Assembly: GCA_937960895.1 (NCBI GenBank)
Contig: CALCJD010000027.1
Location: 1-21,951, forward strand
Length of the DNA: 21,951 nucleotides
Direction: 5' to 3'
Origin: an uncultured Spartobacteria bacterium
GTDB lineage: Bacteria; Verrucomicrobiota; Verrucomicrobiia; Chthoniobacterales; Terrimicrobiaceae
The notes beneath the pieces are model-generated. The model made no database searches. It had not been told where the DNA came from and saw only the letters and a list, made by a program, of their open reading frames with translations. Positions 13,178 through 21,951 of the stretch are shown piece after piece. Made by a program: the position numbers and the translations under genes. Positions within the stretch are counted from its first letter, which is position 1. Each line of letters opens with the position of its first letter.

Positions 13178-15150
13178 GCCGGGGACCTTTCAGCGATCGC
13201 TCCGCAGGCTGGATTCTCGCCGGCTTTCTGTTTTTGCACCTGCTGCTGCTCCGAAACTCCTCCGGCCTGGTTTTCGCCGCCCTGCTTCTGCTGGTGGCGG
13301 GAGCCGTGCTGCGCAGCCGTCAGATCTTCGCGCCGGTGTGGCTGGAGCACACCCTGTTTTTGGCCTCCGTGGCCGGAGTGTTTTTCCTCGGCCAATCGTC
13401 GCCCACCTTGGCGGTGGGGGAATTCGCCGGACTCTGCGGCGCGGTGTTTCTCCTGCGTCCACTCAGTCCCCGACGCGGCATGCGGGTGGTCTTTTGCGCG
13501 CTGGCGCTGCTGGTGTCCTGCGTACTCCGTCCGTTTTCCGGCATCAGCCCCGTCCTTCCGGTGATCGATGTGGCCGTCCTGATGATTGTGGCACAGCAGA
13601 ACCACCGTCCTCCGGAAGCGGCGCGAAGTTTCCGGGCTTCGCTGGTCCGCTCCCTGCGGGTGGTGATTCCGGTGAGCATCGTCGTCATCCTTGTCTTCCA
13701 GCTCTTTCCGGACACCTCGTTCCCAACGTCGGCGATTACGGGTTTTGCCGGCAGCCATGTTCTGAATCCCGGCCAGGTGGCGCGGCTCAGCCAGTCCCGC
13801 CGCGTGGCCCTGGTGGCGAAGTTCGCCGATGCGGAAAAAATTCCCCGGGCCGACCAGCTCTACTGGCGGGGACAGGTGCTCGAAAAAAACGAGGGGCTGC
13901 GGTGGACCTTCGATCCCGGCCGCCAGAAACGTCCGTCCGAAAGTCTGCAGGTCACCCCGCCGCGTGGAGGCACCCCGCTCTGGCGCTACACGCAGAACAT
14001 TTCGGCCAACCGCGGCGGAGCGCTTCCGCTGCTGGATCGCGTGGTCATCGTGGATGCCTGGCGGGGCGGACAGGAAATTGCCGTGCTCACACAGGGGGCG
14101 TCCGTGCTCACCCCGGTGGGTTCGGGAGCGCTGCGCATGGAAGTCACCTCCGCCGCCGATTCCGTCGCGGACCCTCCCGTGCCCGAAATCGGCGAAAGCG
14201 CCCTGGGGGTCCCGGAAAAAATCGCCGACAACCCCGAACTGCGCGCCCTCGTCTCGAAACTTCTGCCCCCCGGAATTTCCACCCGGGACGCCATCGGTGC
14301 GGTGGCCGACCACCTCCGCGGGGGCGGCTACACCTACACCATGCGACCCGGATACATCGCGGACCTCGGCATGTTTCTCCTGAAAACCCGGAGAGGATTC
14401 TGCGAACACTACGCCGCCGCCACGGCCAACCTGCTGCGTCTCGGCGGCGTGCCGGCCCGCATTGTGGTCGGCTATCACGGCGGGGAATGGAATCCGTGGC
14501 TGCACACCCTCACCGTGCGGGACTCGGACGCCCACGCCTGGGTCGAGGCCTGGGACGAGGCGGCCCGGCGCTGGATCCGTTTCGATCCGACCACCTGCGT
14601 CTCCCCCGACTTCACCGGACGCATGGAGCGCGAGCTCAATTCCGGCGCGTGGCCGTGGTACCGCGTCGCCGCCGCCTTCGTCACCGCCATTTTCACCGCC
14701 ACCGGGAACCGCATTTCCCAATTCATCTCCGAAATCACTTCCTCCGAGCAGTGGGAATTTCTGCAGACGGTTTTTTTCTTCGGCCTGCTGCTTTTTCTCA
14801 CCGCCTGGCTGGTGCGGCGGATCATTCTCCGGCGCCTGCAGGCGCAGCGCGATCTCGCGTCCAGCCTGCTGGAGGATCTCAACCGCCGGGCCGGACGCCG
14901 GGGGATCCCGCGCCGCGCCGGCGAAACACCCCTCGCCTGGTTCGACCGCCTCCAACGGAGCGCCGGGCCTCCGGAAAGGCAAACCATCGCCCGATTTGCC
15001 CGGGCTTACGACGCCGGGGTGTACGGCCCGGAGGGACTCACCCCCGAAATCGCCGCCGAACTGCGCGTCAGCGCCCGGCAGTGGAAAAAAATCTGGAAAT
15101 CCATCCGTCCGTTCCCGGCGTCGGGGCGCTTGCACACCGACGCTCCCTGA
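13174..15150 (+). CDS. Multi-pass membrane transglutaminase-like protein (TgpA-type)
   Basis: A 658-residue protein. The N-terminus has several membrane helices (about 12-48, 60-95, 105-140 and 163-178), matching the DUF3488 part of TgpA-like proteins. An extracytoplasmic region follows, containing the transglutaminase core with the full Cys-His-Asp triad: Cys410 in RRGFCEHYA, His454 in DAHAWVEAW and Asp471 in IRFDPTT. A last membrane helix (about 530-548) leads to a cytoplasmic DUF4129-type tail with LAWFDRL and ARAYDAGVYG. With MoxR and DUF58 it forms the classic three-gene envelope module. The substrate is unknown. The intact triad suggests an active enzyme. Confidence 0.92.
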   Translation: MSRGPFSDRSAGWILAGFLFLHLLLLRNSSGLVFAALLLLVAGAVLRSRQIFAPVWLEHTLFLASVAGVFFLGQSSPTLAVGEFAGLCGAVFLLRPLSPRRGMRVVFCALALLVSCVLRPFSGISPVLPVIDVAVLMIVAQQNHRPPEAARSFRASLVRSLRVVIPVSIVVILVFQLFPDTSFPTSAITGFAGSHVLNPGQVARLSQSRRVALVAKFADAEKIPRADQLYWRGQVLEKNEGLRWTFDPGRQKRPSESLQVTPPRGGTPLWRYTQNISANRGGALPLLDRVVIVDAWRGGQEIAVLTQGASVLTPVGSGALRMEVTSAADSVADPPVPEIGESALGVPEKIADNPELRALVSKLLPPGISTRDAIGAVADHLRGGGYTYTMRPGYIADLGMFLLKTRRGFCEHYAAATANLLRLGGVPARIVVGYHGGEWNPWLHTLTVRDSDAHAWVEAWDEAARRWIRFDPTTCVSPDFTGRMERELNSGAWPWYRVAAAFVTAIFTATGNRISQFISEITSSEQWEFLQTVFFFGLLLFLTAWLVRRIILRRLQAQRDLASSLLEDLNRRAGRRGIPRRAGETPLAWFDRLQRSAGPPERQTIARFARAYDAGVYGPEGLTPEIAAELRVSARQWKKIWKSIRPFPASGRLHTDAP

Positions 15151-15166
15151 GAAAGAATCGGCGCGG

Positions 15167-17893
15167 ATGCCCGAACTCGTCTTCCTCCCCGAAACCCGGC
15201 CGTTGGTGGAAAAGGTGGCCTCCTGGCTGGCGGAATCCGCTCCGGGCCGGCCCCTCGACCTGCGCGCGGTGGCGGTGGCCGTGCCGACCGCCGGAGCCTC
15301 ACGCCGTCTGAGGGGGGAATTGGTCCGTCTCGCCGGAGAACGGGGGGGCGGCCTGCTCCCGCCGCTGCTCGCCGCACCCATGGTCCTGCTGGAACGCGCC
15401 GGAACCGCCCAGCCCGCCACGCGCGCCGACCGGCTGCTTGCCTGGACCGACGTTCTCCGCCGCGCCCCGCAGGACCAATTTCCCGGATTGCTGGAGGGAT
15501 TTTCCGATCACCGCAAACCCGCCACCACCCTCCGCATCGCCCAATCGCTGGTTGAGGTCTGCACCCTCCTCGCCGAGGGAGGCTGGACCCCGTCCTCCCC
15601 GCAGGTGGCGGAGGCGGCTCCCGAAGACGGACGCTGGCAGGAATTCGACGCCCTTTATCGCAGATACACCGCCCGCCTGGCCCGGGCCGGCCGGACGGAT
15701 CCCGACGAAACCCGCATCGCCGCAGCCGCGGCGGGAACCCCGCCTCCGGGCATCCGGCACATCGTCGTCGCCGGCGTGCCGGATCTCAACCGCCTCACGC
15801 AACGCTTCCTCGAAAATGCGGAGGCCCGCGGCGTCCGGGTGACCGTGCTCGTCGACGCCCCGGACTGCGAGGACGCCCGCTTTGACGGCTGGGGGCGTCC
15901 GGATCCCGCCCACTGGTCCGCGCGTCCGCTGTCCCTGCATCCGGATCACATTCACGTGCTGGCGGATCCCGCCTCGGAAGCCGAGGCCGCCGCGCGGCTT
16001 CTCGGCGGTTCGGCGCTGTGTGTCGCCGATGCCGCCCTGCTCCCCTTTCACGAACGGGCCCTGCGCGGCGCCGGACGCGAACCCTTCAATCCCGCCGGGA
16101 AATCCCTGCGCCACTTCGAATGCGGCGCCATCGCGGAAGGCTGGACGGCCTTTTGCCGCAGCCAGGACCTCGGCGACCTGCGCGCCCTCATGGAACGTCC
16201 GGTTTTCCTCGAAGCCCTCTGTGCCGAAACACGGCTCTCCCCCTCCGCGGCCCTCGCCGCGATCGACGCCATTCGCACCGGCGGCCTCGTCGGGTTCCTG
16301 CCCGACGCCCTGGCCCGCTGGAAAACCGGACGCAAGGCCGCCCTCGTCATCGGCGTGGAAAAACTGCGCGAAAAATTCGACGTCGCCCGGTCGCTCGAAA
16401 AACTTCCGGCCTTTCTGGGCTCGCTCCACGCCGCCACCCGGCCCACCCCGGCTTCGGCCGCGGCGCTGCAGGCGCTGGCGGAAACCCTTTCCTCCGTGCT
16501 CGAGTCTCCGGTCGGCGCGGGTTCGGCGGAACTGCTGGGGGCGGAACTCGAGGCCACCACGGTGTATGGCCGCCATGAGGGCGACACCGTGGAACTCAAC
16601 GGCTGGCTGGAAGCCCCCTGGCTGCCGCATTCCGGACTGGTCCTGAGCGGCGTCACCGAAGGCGCCCTGCCGGCGGCGGTCACCGGTCATCCGTTTCTGC
16701 CCGACCAGCTCCGGGCCAGGCTCGGCCTGCAGACCAATGCGCAGCGCTTCGCGCGGGACGCCTATCTTTTGCACACCGTGCTGGCCGCACGCCCCCCGGG
16801 CCACGTGCAGGTGACCCTCAGCCGCACCGGCGCCGAAGGCGATCCCCTACGGCCCTCGCGGCTTCTTTTCCGCTGCCCCGACGGGGAGCTTCGCGACCGC
16901 GTGCGCAAGCTGCTCGGCCCCGTTCCCTCACTGCGCTCCGCCCCGCGGCGCGAACGCCTCTGGCAACTCGAAGTGCCGCCCAAACCGCCGCCGGAAAAAC
17001 TGCGCGTCACCGCCTTCGGCGAATACCTCGCCTGTCCGTTCCGCTTCTACCTCGGCCGCATCCTCCGCATGGAGTCCTTCGATCCGGAAAAGGCCGAAAT
17101 GGATGCCGCGGACTTCGGCACCGTCCTGCACCTCGTCGTCGAACATTTTGCCACCGGCCCCCTGCGCGATTCCCGCGACGGCGGGGAAATCGAGCGTTTT
17201 GTCCTTGAGGACCTCGACCGCGTGCTCGCCGAACGCTTCGGCGACCGCCTTTCCCTGCCCGTGCGCGTGCAAAAGGAAAGCCTGCGCGCGCGACTGCGCC
17301 AGTTTGCGCGGCTTCAAGCCCAGTCGCGCCGCGAAGGATGGCGCCTGGTCGCCGCGGAAACCGAATGGAAGGCCGGGGAAACCCTTTCGTTTGCCGGACT
17401 CCCCCTCACCGCCAAAATCGACCGCATCGAGATTCACGAAAAAACCGGCGAGCGCCGCATCCTCGATTACAAAACCTACAAGACCGTCCGGAAAAACACG
17501 CCGCCCGAAACCCACATGGGTCCGGCCGACGGGGAATTTCCCGAAGCCGAGTTTATCTGGGACGGACGCCCCCGCCGGTGGCGGCAGCTGCAGCTTCCGC
17601 TCTACCGCGCCATCGCCATGCGCCAATGGCCCGACGACCCCGCCCCGCCGCGCGTCGGCTATTTCCTGCTGCCGGAAAAGCTCGAGGAAAGCACCATTCT
17701 CGAATTCGAAGTGGACGGGCCGCTTTTCGAGTCCGCCCTGCGCTGCGCCGAGGCCGTGGCCGACCGCATCCGCCGCGGCGTCTTCTGGCCTCCGCGGGAC
17801 GTCCGTTACGATGACTTCGGGGAAATGTTCCCCGACGGCAACATTCCGGAAGCCCTTCCCGAATCGGTCAAAACCTTTCTCGCCGGATCATGA
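15167..17893 (+). CDS. AddB-like protein: inactive helicase-like region plus PD-(D/E)XK nuclease
   Basis: A 908-residue protein. The C-terminal third is a RecB-family nuclease with the expected residues: His655 (FGTVLHLV), Glu731 (AAETEW), Asp752 (AKIDRIE), Asp767 and Lys769 (LDYKTYK), and the QLQLPLY motif beginning near 807. The first two thirds resemble the helicase-like scaffold of AddB, but the Walker A position reads VPTAGASRRLR, with no GKT/S, so ATP hydrolysis is unlikely. CPFRFYLGRI carries one cysteine (623), but the C-terminal cysteine cluster that completes the iron-sulfur site of classic AddB is absent. The ATGA overlap with the next gene supports a two-subunit DNA-end-resection enzyme. 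The start at 15167 lies 16 nt after the transglutaminase stop. Confidence 0.85.
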   Translation: MPELVFLPETRPLVEKVASWLAESAPGRPLDLRAVAVAVPTAGASRRLRGELVRLAGERGGGLLPPLLAAPMVLLERAGTAQPATRADRLLAWTDVLRRAPQDQFPGLLEGFSDHRKPATTLRIAQSLVEVCTLLAEGGWTPSSPQVAEAAPEDGRWQEFDALYRRYTARLARAGRTDPDETRIAAAAAGTPPPGIRHIVVAGVPDLNRLTQRFLENAEARGVRVTVLVDAPDCEDARFDGWGRPDPAHWSARPLSLHPDHIHVLADPASEAEAAARLLGGSALCVADAALLPFHERALRGAGREPFNPAGKSLRHFECGAIAEGWTAFCRSQDLGDLRALMERPVFLEALCAETRLSPSAALAAIDAIRTGGLVGFLPDALARWKTGRKAALVIGVEKLREKFDVARSLEKLPAFLGSLHAATRPTPASAAALQALAETLSSVLESPVGAGSAELLGAELEATTVYGRHEGDTVELNGWLEAPWLPHSGLVLSGVTEGALPAAVTGHPFLPDQLRARLGLQTNAQRFARDAYLLHTVLAARPPGHVQVTLSRTGAEGDPLRPSRLLFRCPDGELRDRVRKLLGPVPSLRSAPRRERLWQLEVPPKPPPEKLRVTAFGEYLACPFRFYLGRILRMESFDPEKAEMDAADFGTVLHLVVEHFATGPLRDSRDGGEIERFVLEDLDRVLAERFGDRLSLPVRVQKESLRARLRQFARLQAQSRREGWRLVAAETEWKAGETLSFAGLPLTAKIDRIEIHEKTGERRILDYKTYKTVRKNTPPETHMGPADGEFPEAEFIWDGRPRRWRQLQLPLYRAIAMRQWPDDPAPPRVGYFLLPEKLEESTILEFEVDGPLFESALRCAEAVADRIRRGVFWPPRDVRYDDFGEMFPDGNIPEALPESVKTFLAGS

Positions 17894-20880
17894 CACCGCT
17901 CAAACACCAGCGCATCATCGCCAACGCGGGCTCGGGCAAGACGTACAAGCTGACGTCGCGCTACCTCGAGCTGCTCGACCGCGGGGAGGCGCCCGAACGG
18001 ATCATCGCCCTCACCTTCATCCGCAAGGCCGCCGGGGAGTTTTTGGAAAAAATCTTCGCCCGGCTGTTGGAGGATTCCTCCGAGGCCGGCCTGGCCCGGC
18101 TTCGGGTCATGATCGAAAAGCTGCCGCAACTCGCCCTCGGCACGCTGGACGGATTTTTCGGCCGCATGGTGCGCGCCTTTCCCTTTGAATGCGGGCTCGC
18201 CGGGGAAATTTCCATCCTCGACGAACATTCTCTCGACGTGGCGCGGCGCCGGACGCTGGACGAGGTCTTTCGCGGACACGCCGACGACGGCGAGGCCTTC
18301 GAGGAATTCCTCGATCTCATCCGCAAGCAGAACCGCAACAGCGAGGGCCGCGATGTCACGAGGACGCTGGCCTCCGAAATCGAAAGTCTTCACGAACGCT
18401 ACCTGCTCACGCCGCCCGACACGCCCTGGGGCGACCCCGCCTCCATCTGGCCGGACGGCTCGCCCTTCCTCGACGCCCCGCCCATTGCGGACCTGGTGGA
18501 GGACTTTTCCCGCGCGCTGCCCGAATGCGACGACGAATCCTACCGCACCCGCTGGGAGAATCTCGTCGACGAACTGCGCGCGCTGCGGCCGGGATCGCCG
18601 GCGGGCGAGACCGCGGTGAAATTCGCCCTCCAGGCCATCAATCCGCCGCCCGACAAAAACGGCGGGTTTTCTCTCAAGATTTACGGCCGGAAACAGTTTT
18701 CCTTCCCGCCCGAACACCGCGACCTCATCGTCACTCTCGGACGTGCCATCCTCCGCGTGGAACTGGAAACCCGCCTCACGCGCTCGCGGGCGCTCTACGA
18801 CCTCGTCGCCCGCTTCGAGAAGCCGTACCAGGAAACCGTCCGCGCGTCCGGACGCCTCACCTTCACCGACATCACCGGACTGCTTGCCTCGGCCGGCGGC
18901 GCCATCTGGGGCGGTCAGACCCTGCGTCCGTTCAGCCGGCAGGAAATGGATTACCGCCTCGACGCCTCCTACGACCACTGGATGCTCGACGAGTTCCAGG
19001 ACACCAGCCGCCTGCAATGGATGGCCTTGCGCAACCTCATCGACGAGGTCGTGCAGAGCGACACCGGACGGCGTTCGTTTTTCTACGTCGGCGACACCAA
19101 ACAGGCCATCTACACCTGGCGCGGCGGCGATCCACGGCTCTTCGACGAGATCGCGGACCACTACAACGCCAGCGGCACCGACCGGATCGACACGAGCGAA
19201 TCCCTCGCGGTGTCCCGGCGATCCGCTCCGGAAATCCTCACCGCCGTCAACACGATCTTCGCCCCCGCCAATCTCAACCGCCTGGCCGGGGATCTCGGCT
19301 TCCCCGGGGAAACGCTCCGCCGCTGGTCCAACGCCTGGCGGGACCATGAACCCTACAAAAAGGAAGCCGGGTGCGTCCTCTGGAAACAGGTTCCCGACGC
19401 CGATTCCGAAACGCTCGACAAAGAGGCCGCCCGGCTCATCGCGGAAATCGCCCCCGCTTCCCGCGGCCTTTCCTGCGCGGTCCTCGTCCGCACCAACTCC
19501 CGGGTGAACGCGGTGATCGACGCCCTGCGCGCCGTCGGCATCGAGGCGCGGTCCGAGGGACGCTTCTGTCCGTGCACCGACAACGAACTCGGCGCCGCCC
19601 TCCTCTCGCTCTTGCGCGCCATCGCCCACCCCGCCGACACCCTGGCCCGGGAACATGTGCTCATGACCCCGCTGCGGCCCGTCCTGGAGGACGGGGCCTT
19701 CCCGCTTTCCGCGCTGCGGCTCATCCAGGACGAAGGGTTCGCCGGGGCGGTTTCCGCGTGGATCGACCGTCTTCCGGCGAGCGATTTTTCCCGGGCGCGC
19801 GCCGCGGAGTTCCTGCAGGCCTGCACGGATTTCGACGCCCTCCGCGGCGCCGCGGGGACGATCGACGAATTTGTCCAGTTTGCGCGGACCTATTCCGCCA
19901 CGGAGGATGCCGCGGACGGTGTCGTACGCGTGCTCACCATCCATGCCTCCAAGGGTCTCGATTTCGACATGGTTGTGCTGCCCGACCTCGAAGGTCTGGC
20001 CCTCGCCTCCCGCCGTCGCGAGGCGCCGGTGCATCTTCACACCGACCCGCAGGGGCGCGTCCTCTGGGGCATGGAATTGCCGCCGCAGGAAATCTGCGAC
20101 GCCGACCCCGTCCTGAGCGCCGCCGCCGCCGAAACACTCGCCGCGGACTGCTACGAACACCTTTGCCTGTATTACGTCGCCCTCACCCGCGCCAAACACG
20201 GGCTCTATCTGCTTTCCTCCCGGAAAAAATCCGACAGCAAAAGCCGCGACTTCAACCGTCTCCTCCACGCCACCCTCGACACCGAAGAAGGCGAACATCT
20301 CTCGGGAAATCCCGAATGGCACACGATTGTCCGGCCCGAGCACCGCACCACGCCCCCCCTGCGGCTGCAACCGCTGCCGGAGCCGACACGTCCGGAGATT
20401 CACCCGGAGGTTCCTTCCCGGCCTCTGACCCTGCGGCCCTTCGGAAAGGGGCGGACCCTTTCGCTGGGCAACGAGGTCCACGCCTTCCTGGCAAGGGTCA
20501 CCTGGAACGACGAACCGCTCCCCGACCTCGAAGAACTCTCCGCGGAGGCGCGGGACCTCCTGCGTCACTTCCTGGAAACCCCCGCCGGCCGCGGGATTTT
20601 CACCCGTCCCGCCGGGGAGGTGGAACTCTGGCGCGAGCAACCCTTCGACGTGCTTCTCGACGGACGCTGGATCAGCGGCATTTTCGACCGCGTGGTGATC
20701 CGGGGCGACCTCGCCGAAATCGTCGACTTCAAAACCGGCGGCGACGACCTCGCTTCCGTTTACGGCGAGCAGATGAACCTCTACCGCCGCAGCCTCGCGG
20801 AACTCTGCGGACTGCCTGCCAAAAACATTTCCGCCACCCTCGTCAATCTGGGCACCGGACAACGGATCGAGATCGGGTAG
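17890..20880 (+). CDS. AddA-like UvrD-family helicase with C-terminal nuclease
   Basis: A 996-residue superfamily 1 helicase. Walker A is ANAGSGKT (11-18), motif Ia follows at LTFIRKAAGEFLEKI, Walker B is LDEFQDTS (near 366), motif III is GDTKQAIYTWRGGD (near 401), motif V is TIHASKGLDFD (near 683) and motif VI is YYVALTRAKHGLYLL (near 760). The C-terminus is a RecB-type nuclease with His864, Glu916, Asp933, Asp946 and Lys948 (DFKTGGDD), then EQMNLYR. This is the AddA domain order, at a length shorter than the usual 1,150-1,250 residues. Together with the overlapping upstream gene it should unwind and degrade broken DNA ends to start recombination, as RecBCD and AddAB do. The recognition (Chi-like) sequence is unknown. 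Confidence 0.9.
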   Translation: MTPLKHQRIIANAGSGKTYKLTSRYLELLDRGEAPERIIALTFIRKAAGEFLEKIFARLLEDSSEAGLARLRVMIEKLPQLALGTLDGFFGRMVRAFPFECGLAGEISILDEHSLDVARRRTLDEVFRGHADDGEAFEEFLDLIRKQNRNSEGRDVTRTLASEIESLHERYLLTPPDTPWGDPASIWPDGSPFLDAPPIADLVEDFSRALPECDDESYRTRWENLVDELRALRPGSPAGETAVKFALQAINPPPDKNGGFSLKIYGRKQFSFPPEHRDLIVTLGRAILRVELETRLTRSRALYDLVARFEKPYQETVRASGRLTFTDITGLLASAGGAIWGGQTLRPFSRQEMDYRLDASYDHWMLDEFQDTSRLQWMALRNLIDEVVQSDTGRRSFFYVGDTKQAIYTWRGGDPRLFDEIADHYNASGTDRIDTSESLAVSRRSAPEILTAVNTIFAPANLNRLAGDLGFPGETLRRWSNAWRDHEPYKKEAGCVLWKQVPDADSETLDKEAARLIAEIAPASRGLSCAVLVRTNSRVNAVIDALRAVGIEARSEGRFCPCTDNELGAALLSLLRAIAHPADTLAREHVLMTPLRPVLEDGAFPLSALRLIQDEGFAGAVSAWIDRLPASDFSRARAAEFLQACTDFDALRGAAGTIDEFVQFARTYSATEDAADGVVRVLTIHASKGLDFDMVVLPDLEGLALASRRREAPVHLHTDPQGRVLWGMELPPQEICDADPVLSAAAAETLAADCYEHLCLYYVALTRAKHGLYLLSSRKKSDSKSRDFNRLLHATLDTEEGEHLSGNPEWHTIVRPEHRTTPPLRLQPLPEPTRPEIHPEVPSRPLTLRPFGKGRTLSLGNEVHAFLARVTWNDEPLPDLEELSAEARDLLRHFLETPAGRGIFTRPAGEVELWREQPFDVLLDGRWISGIFDRVVIRGDLAEIVDFKTGGDDLASVYGEQMNLYRRSLAELCGLPAKNISATLVNLGTGQRIEIG

Positions 20881-20913
20881 AATCCCCGGCCGTCCCCCTG
20901 CAGCTCGAGCCAA

Positions 20914-20941
20914 TTGCCATTTGCCAAAACCGGGTTAGAAT
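20914..20941 (+). promoter_or_regulatory. Candidate promoter of the glutamate dehydrogenase gene
   Basis: TTGCCA (20914-20919), a 16-nt spacer and TAGAAT (20936-20941). The -10 ends 9 nt before the ATG at 20951, so transcription would begin within a few bases of the start codon. A second TTGCCA follows at 20921-20926. This is the best-looking promoter in the window. Confidence 0.5.
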
Positions 20942-20950
20942 CGCTTTGTC

Positions 20951-21951
20951 ATGGCCTGCGAAGTTCATCCGGACGACCCCATTTATTCCGATCCGGTTTT
21001 CCAAATGGCGAAGAGGCAGTTTGACCTCATCGCGGATCATCTCGAAATTCCCGAAGGTCAGCGCGAGCGCATCATTTACCCCAAGCGCGCCGTGTCGGTG
21101 ACCATTCCCATCCACAGTGATGACGGGTCGGTCAGGGTTTATCACGGCTATCGCGTCCAGCACCATCTGGCCGTGGGCCCCACCAAGGGGGGCACGCGGT
21201 ATTCCGCCAACCTCACCCTCGGCGAATGCGCCGCATTGGCCATCTGGATGAGCTGGAAGTGCGCGCTCGCCGGGCTTCCCTACGGAGGCGCCAAGGGCGG
21301 CGTGCGCGTCGATCCGCACACGCTCAGCAAAAACGAACTCGAACTCGTCTCCCGCCGCTACATGCAGGAAATGATCCCGTTCGTCGGGCCGTACATCGAC
21401 GTGATGGCCCCCGACATGGGCACCAACGAACAGGTGATGGCCTGGTTCATGGACACCTATTCGGTCCATGTCGGTTCGGCCATGGGGGAAATCGTCACCG
21501 GCAAGCCGGTGTGCCTCGGCGGCGTCGCCGGACGGCGCGAAGCCACCGGACGGGGGGTCGTGTTTCTCATCGAACGGGCCCTGGATCACCTGAAAATCAA
21601 ACCTTCGGATTGCACCGCCATCGTGCAGGGCTTCGGCAACGTGGGGTCCGTGACCGCCGGCGGACTTGCCTACAAGTCCGGCATGAAGGTTGTGGGCATC
21701 AGCGATCACACCGTCGCGCTTTACGATCCGCGCGGCCTCGACATCGCGGCGGCCGACCGCCATGTCGCCCGGCACGGGGTGCTGAGGGATTTTCCGCAGG
21801 GCGAACGGGTCGATCCGGAAACCTTCCTCACCCTGCCGTGCGATGTCCTTGTGCCGGCGGCGGTGGAACGGGTCATCACCGAAAAAAATGCCGGCCAATT
21901 GAAGTGTCGCATCCTCGCCGAGGCGGCCAACGGACCGACCACGCCCGATGC
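20951..21951 (+). CDS. gdhA: Glu/Leu/Phe/Val-family glutamate dehydrogenase (partial, runs off right edge)
   Basis: About 333 codons are present without a stop. The N-terminal substrate domain has VYHGYRVQHHLAVGPTKGG, then ALAGLPYGGAKGGV with the catalytic lysine, and DVMAPDMGTNEQVMAW with the catalytic aspartate. The segment GRREATGRGV leads into the Rossmann domain with QGFGNVGS, and AEAANGPTTPDA near the edge is also a family landmark. The enzyme interconverts glutamate and 2-oxoglutarate plus ammonium with NAD(P), linking carbon and nitrogen metabolism in the cytoplasm. Cofactor preference is not assigned. The ATG at 20951 is the family-like start; it sits directly behind a good promoter and 70 nt after the helicase gene, so it is probably its own transcription unit. 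Confidence 0.93.
   Translation, partial: MACEVHPDDPIYSDPVFQMAKRQFDLIADHLEIPEGQRERIIYPKRAVSVTIPIHSDDGSVRVYHGYRVQHHLAVGPTKGGTRYSANLTLGECAALAIWMSWKCALAGLPYGGAKGGVRVDPHTLSKNELELVSRRYMQEMIPFVGPYIDVMAPDMGTNEQVMAWFMDTYSVHVGSAMGEIVTGKPVCLGGVAGRREATGRGVVFLIERALDHLKIKPSDCTAIVQGFGNVGSVTAGGLAYKSGMKVVGISDHTVALYDPRGLDIAAADRHVARHGVLRDFPQGERVDPETFLTLPCDVLVPAAVERVITEKNAGQLKCRILAEAANGPTTPD

Noticed and set aside
12880..15420. Minus-strand open frame of 846 codons
   Set aside because: It is antisense to the transglutaminase gene with its intact catalytic triad, and is a shadow of GC-rich third positions.
17806..20913. Minus-strand open frame of 1,035 codons
   Set aside because: It lies entirely opposite the helicase gene, which has all its motifs. 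Its composition (rich in Gly, Glu, Arg and Val with no family pattern) is the usual antisense shadow of GC-rich coding DNA.

Overview
The window is GC-rich (about two thirds G+C by eye) bacterial chromosome. Three things suggest a member of Verrucomicrobiota, perhaps near Opitutaceae: a PEP-CTERM protein, a repeat-rich passenger-type surface protein together with parallel beta-helix proteins, and a divergent LacI regulator. Shine-Dalgarno sequences are also scarce. This placement is inference from gene style, because no rRNA or other marker gene is present.

Layout. (1) 1-1170, minus strand: two tandem paralogous secreted proteins. The upstream one ends in a PEP-CTERM sorting tag and the downstream one runs off the left edge. 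(2) 1290-2336, plus: a LacI-family regulator divergent from them. A perfect 15-bp palindrome (1228-1242) sits between and is the probable operator. (3) 2483-2965, minus: a SlyD-like FKBP prolyl isomerase with a strong intrinsic terminator. (4) 3088-5117, minus: two overlapping medium-chain dehydrogenases, divergent from an AraC-family regulator (5183-6025, plus). (5) 6075-9070, minus: a cell-surface cluster. It holds a repeat-rich adhesin-like gene cut by an in-frame TGA, a same-frame continuation whose second half is the tail of a beta-helix protein, and an ATGA-coupled beta-helix protein. The N-terminal domain of that last protein is homologous to the two proteins at the left edge. (6) 9545-11158, minus: an ABC-F ATPase. 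(7) 11340-20880, plus: a tightly packed run of MoxR ATPase, DUF58 protein, transmembrane transglutaminase, AddB-like nuclease and AddA-like helicase-nuclease. (8) 20951-end, plus: a glutamate dehydrogenase cut by the right edge.

How the genes work together. The MoxR/DUF58/transglutaminase trio is a widespread envelope-linked module. The two downstream genes form a RecBCD/AddAB-type DNA-end-processing pair, and the five genes are probably co-transcribed. The LacI regulator probably controls the PEP-CTERM pair, and the AraC regulator probably controls the dehydrogenase pair, in both cases inferred from divergent layout.

Main points for a second look: a roughly 180-residue secreted domain shared by three proteins here; an A7 homopolymer that breaks an otherwise perfect signal peptide; a chimeric, nonsense-interrupted surface gene; and TANNNT -10-like motifs ending 6-10 nt before six start codons, which suggests leaderless or near-leaderless transcripts. 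No tRNA, rRNA, CRISPR array, insertion sequence or integrase was recognised.
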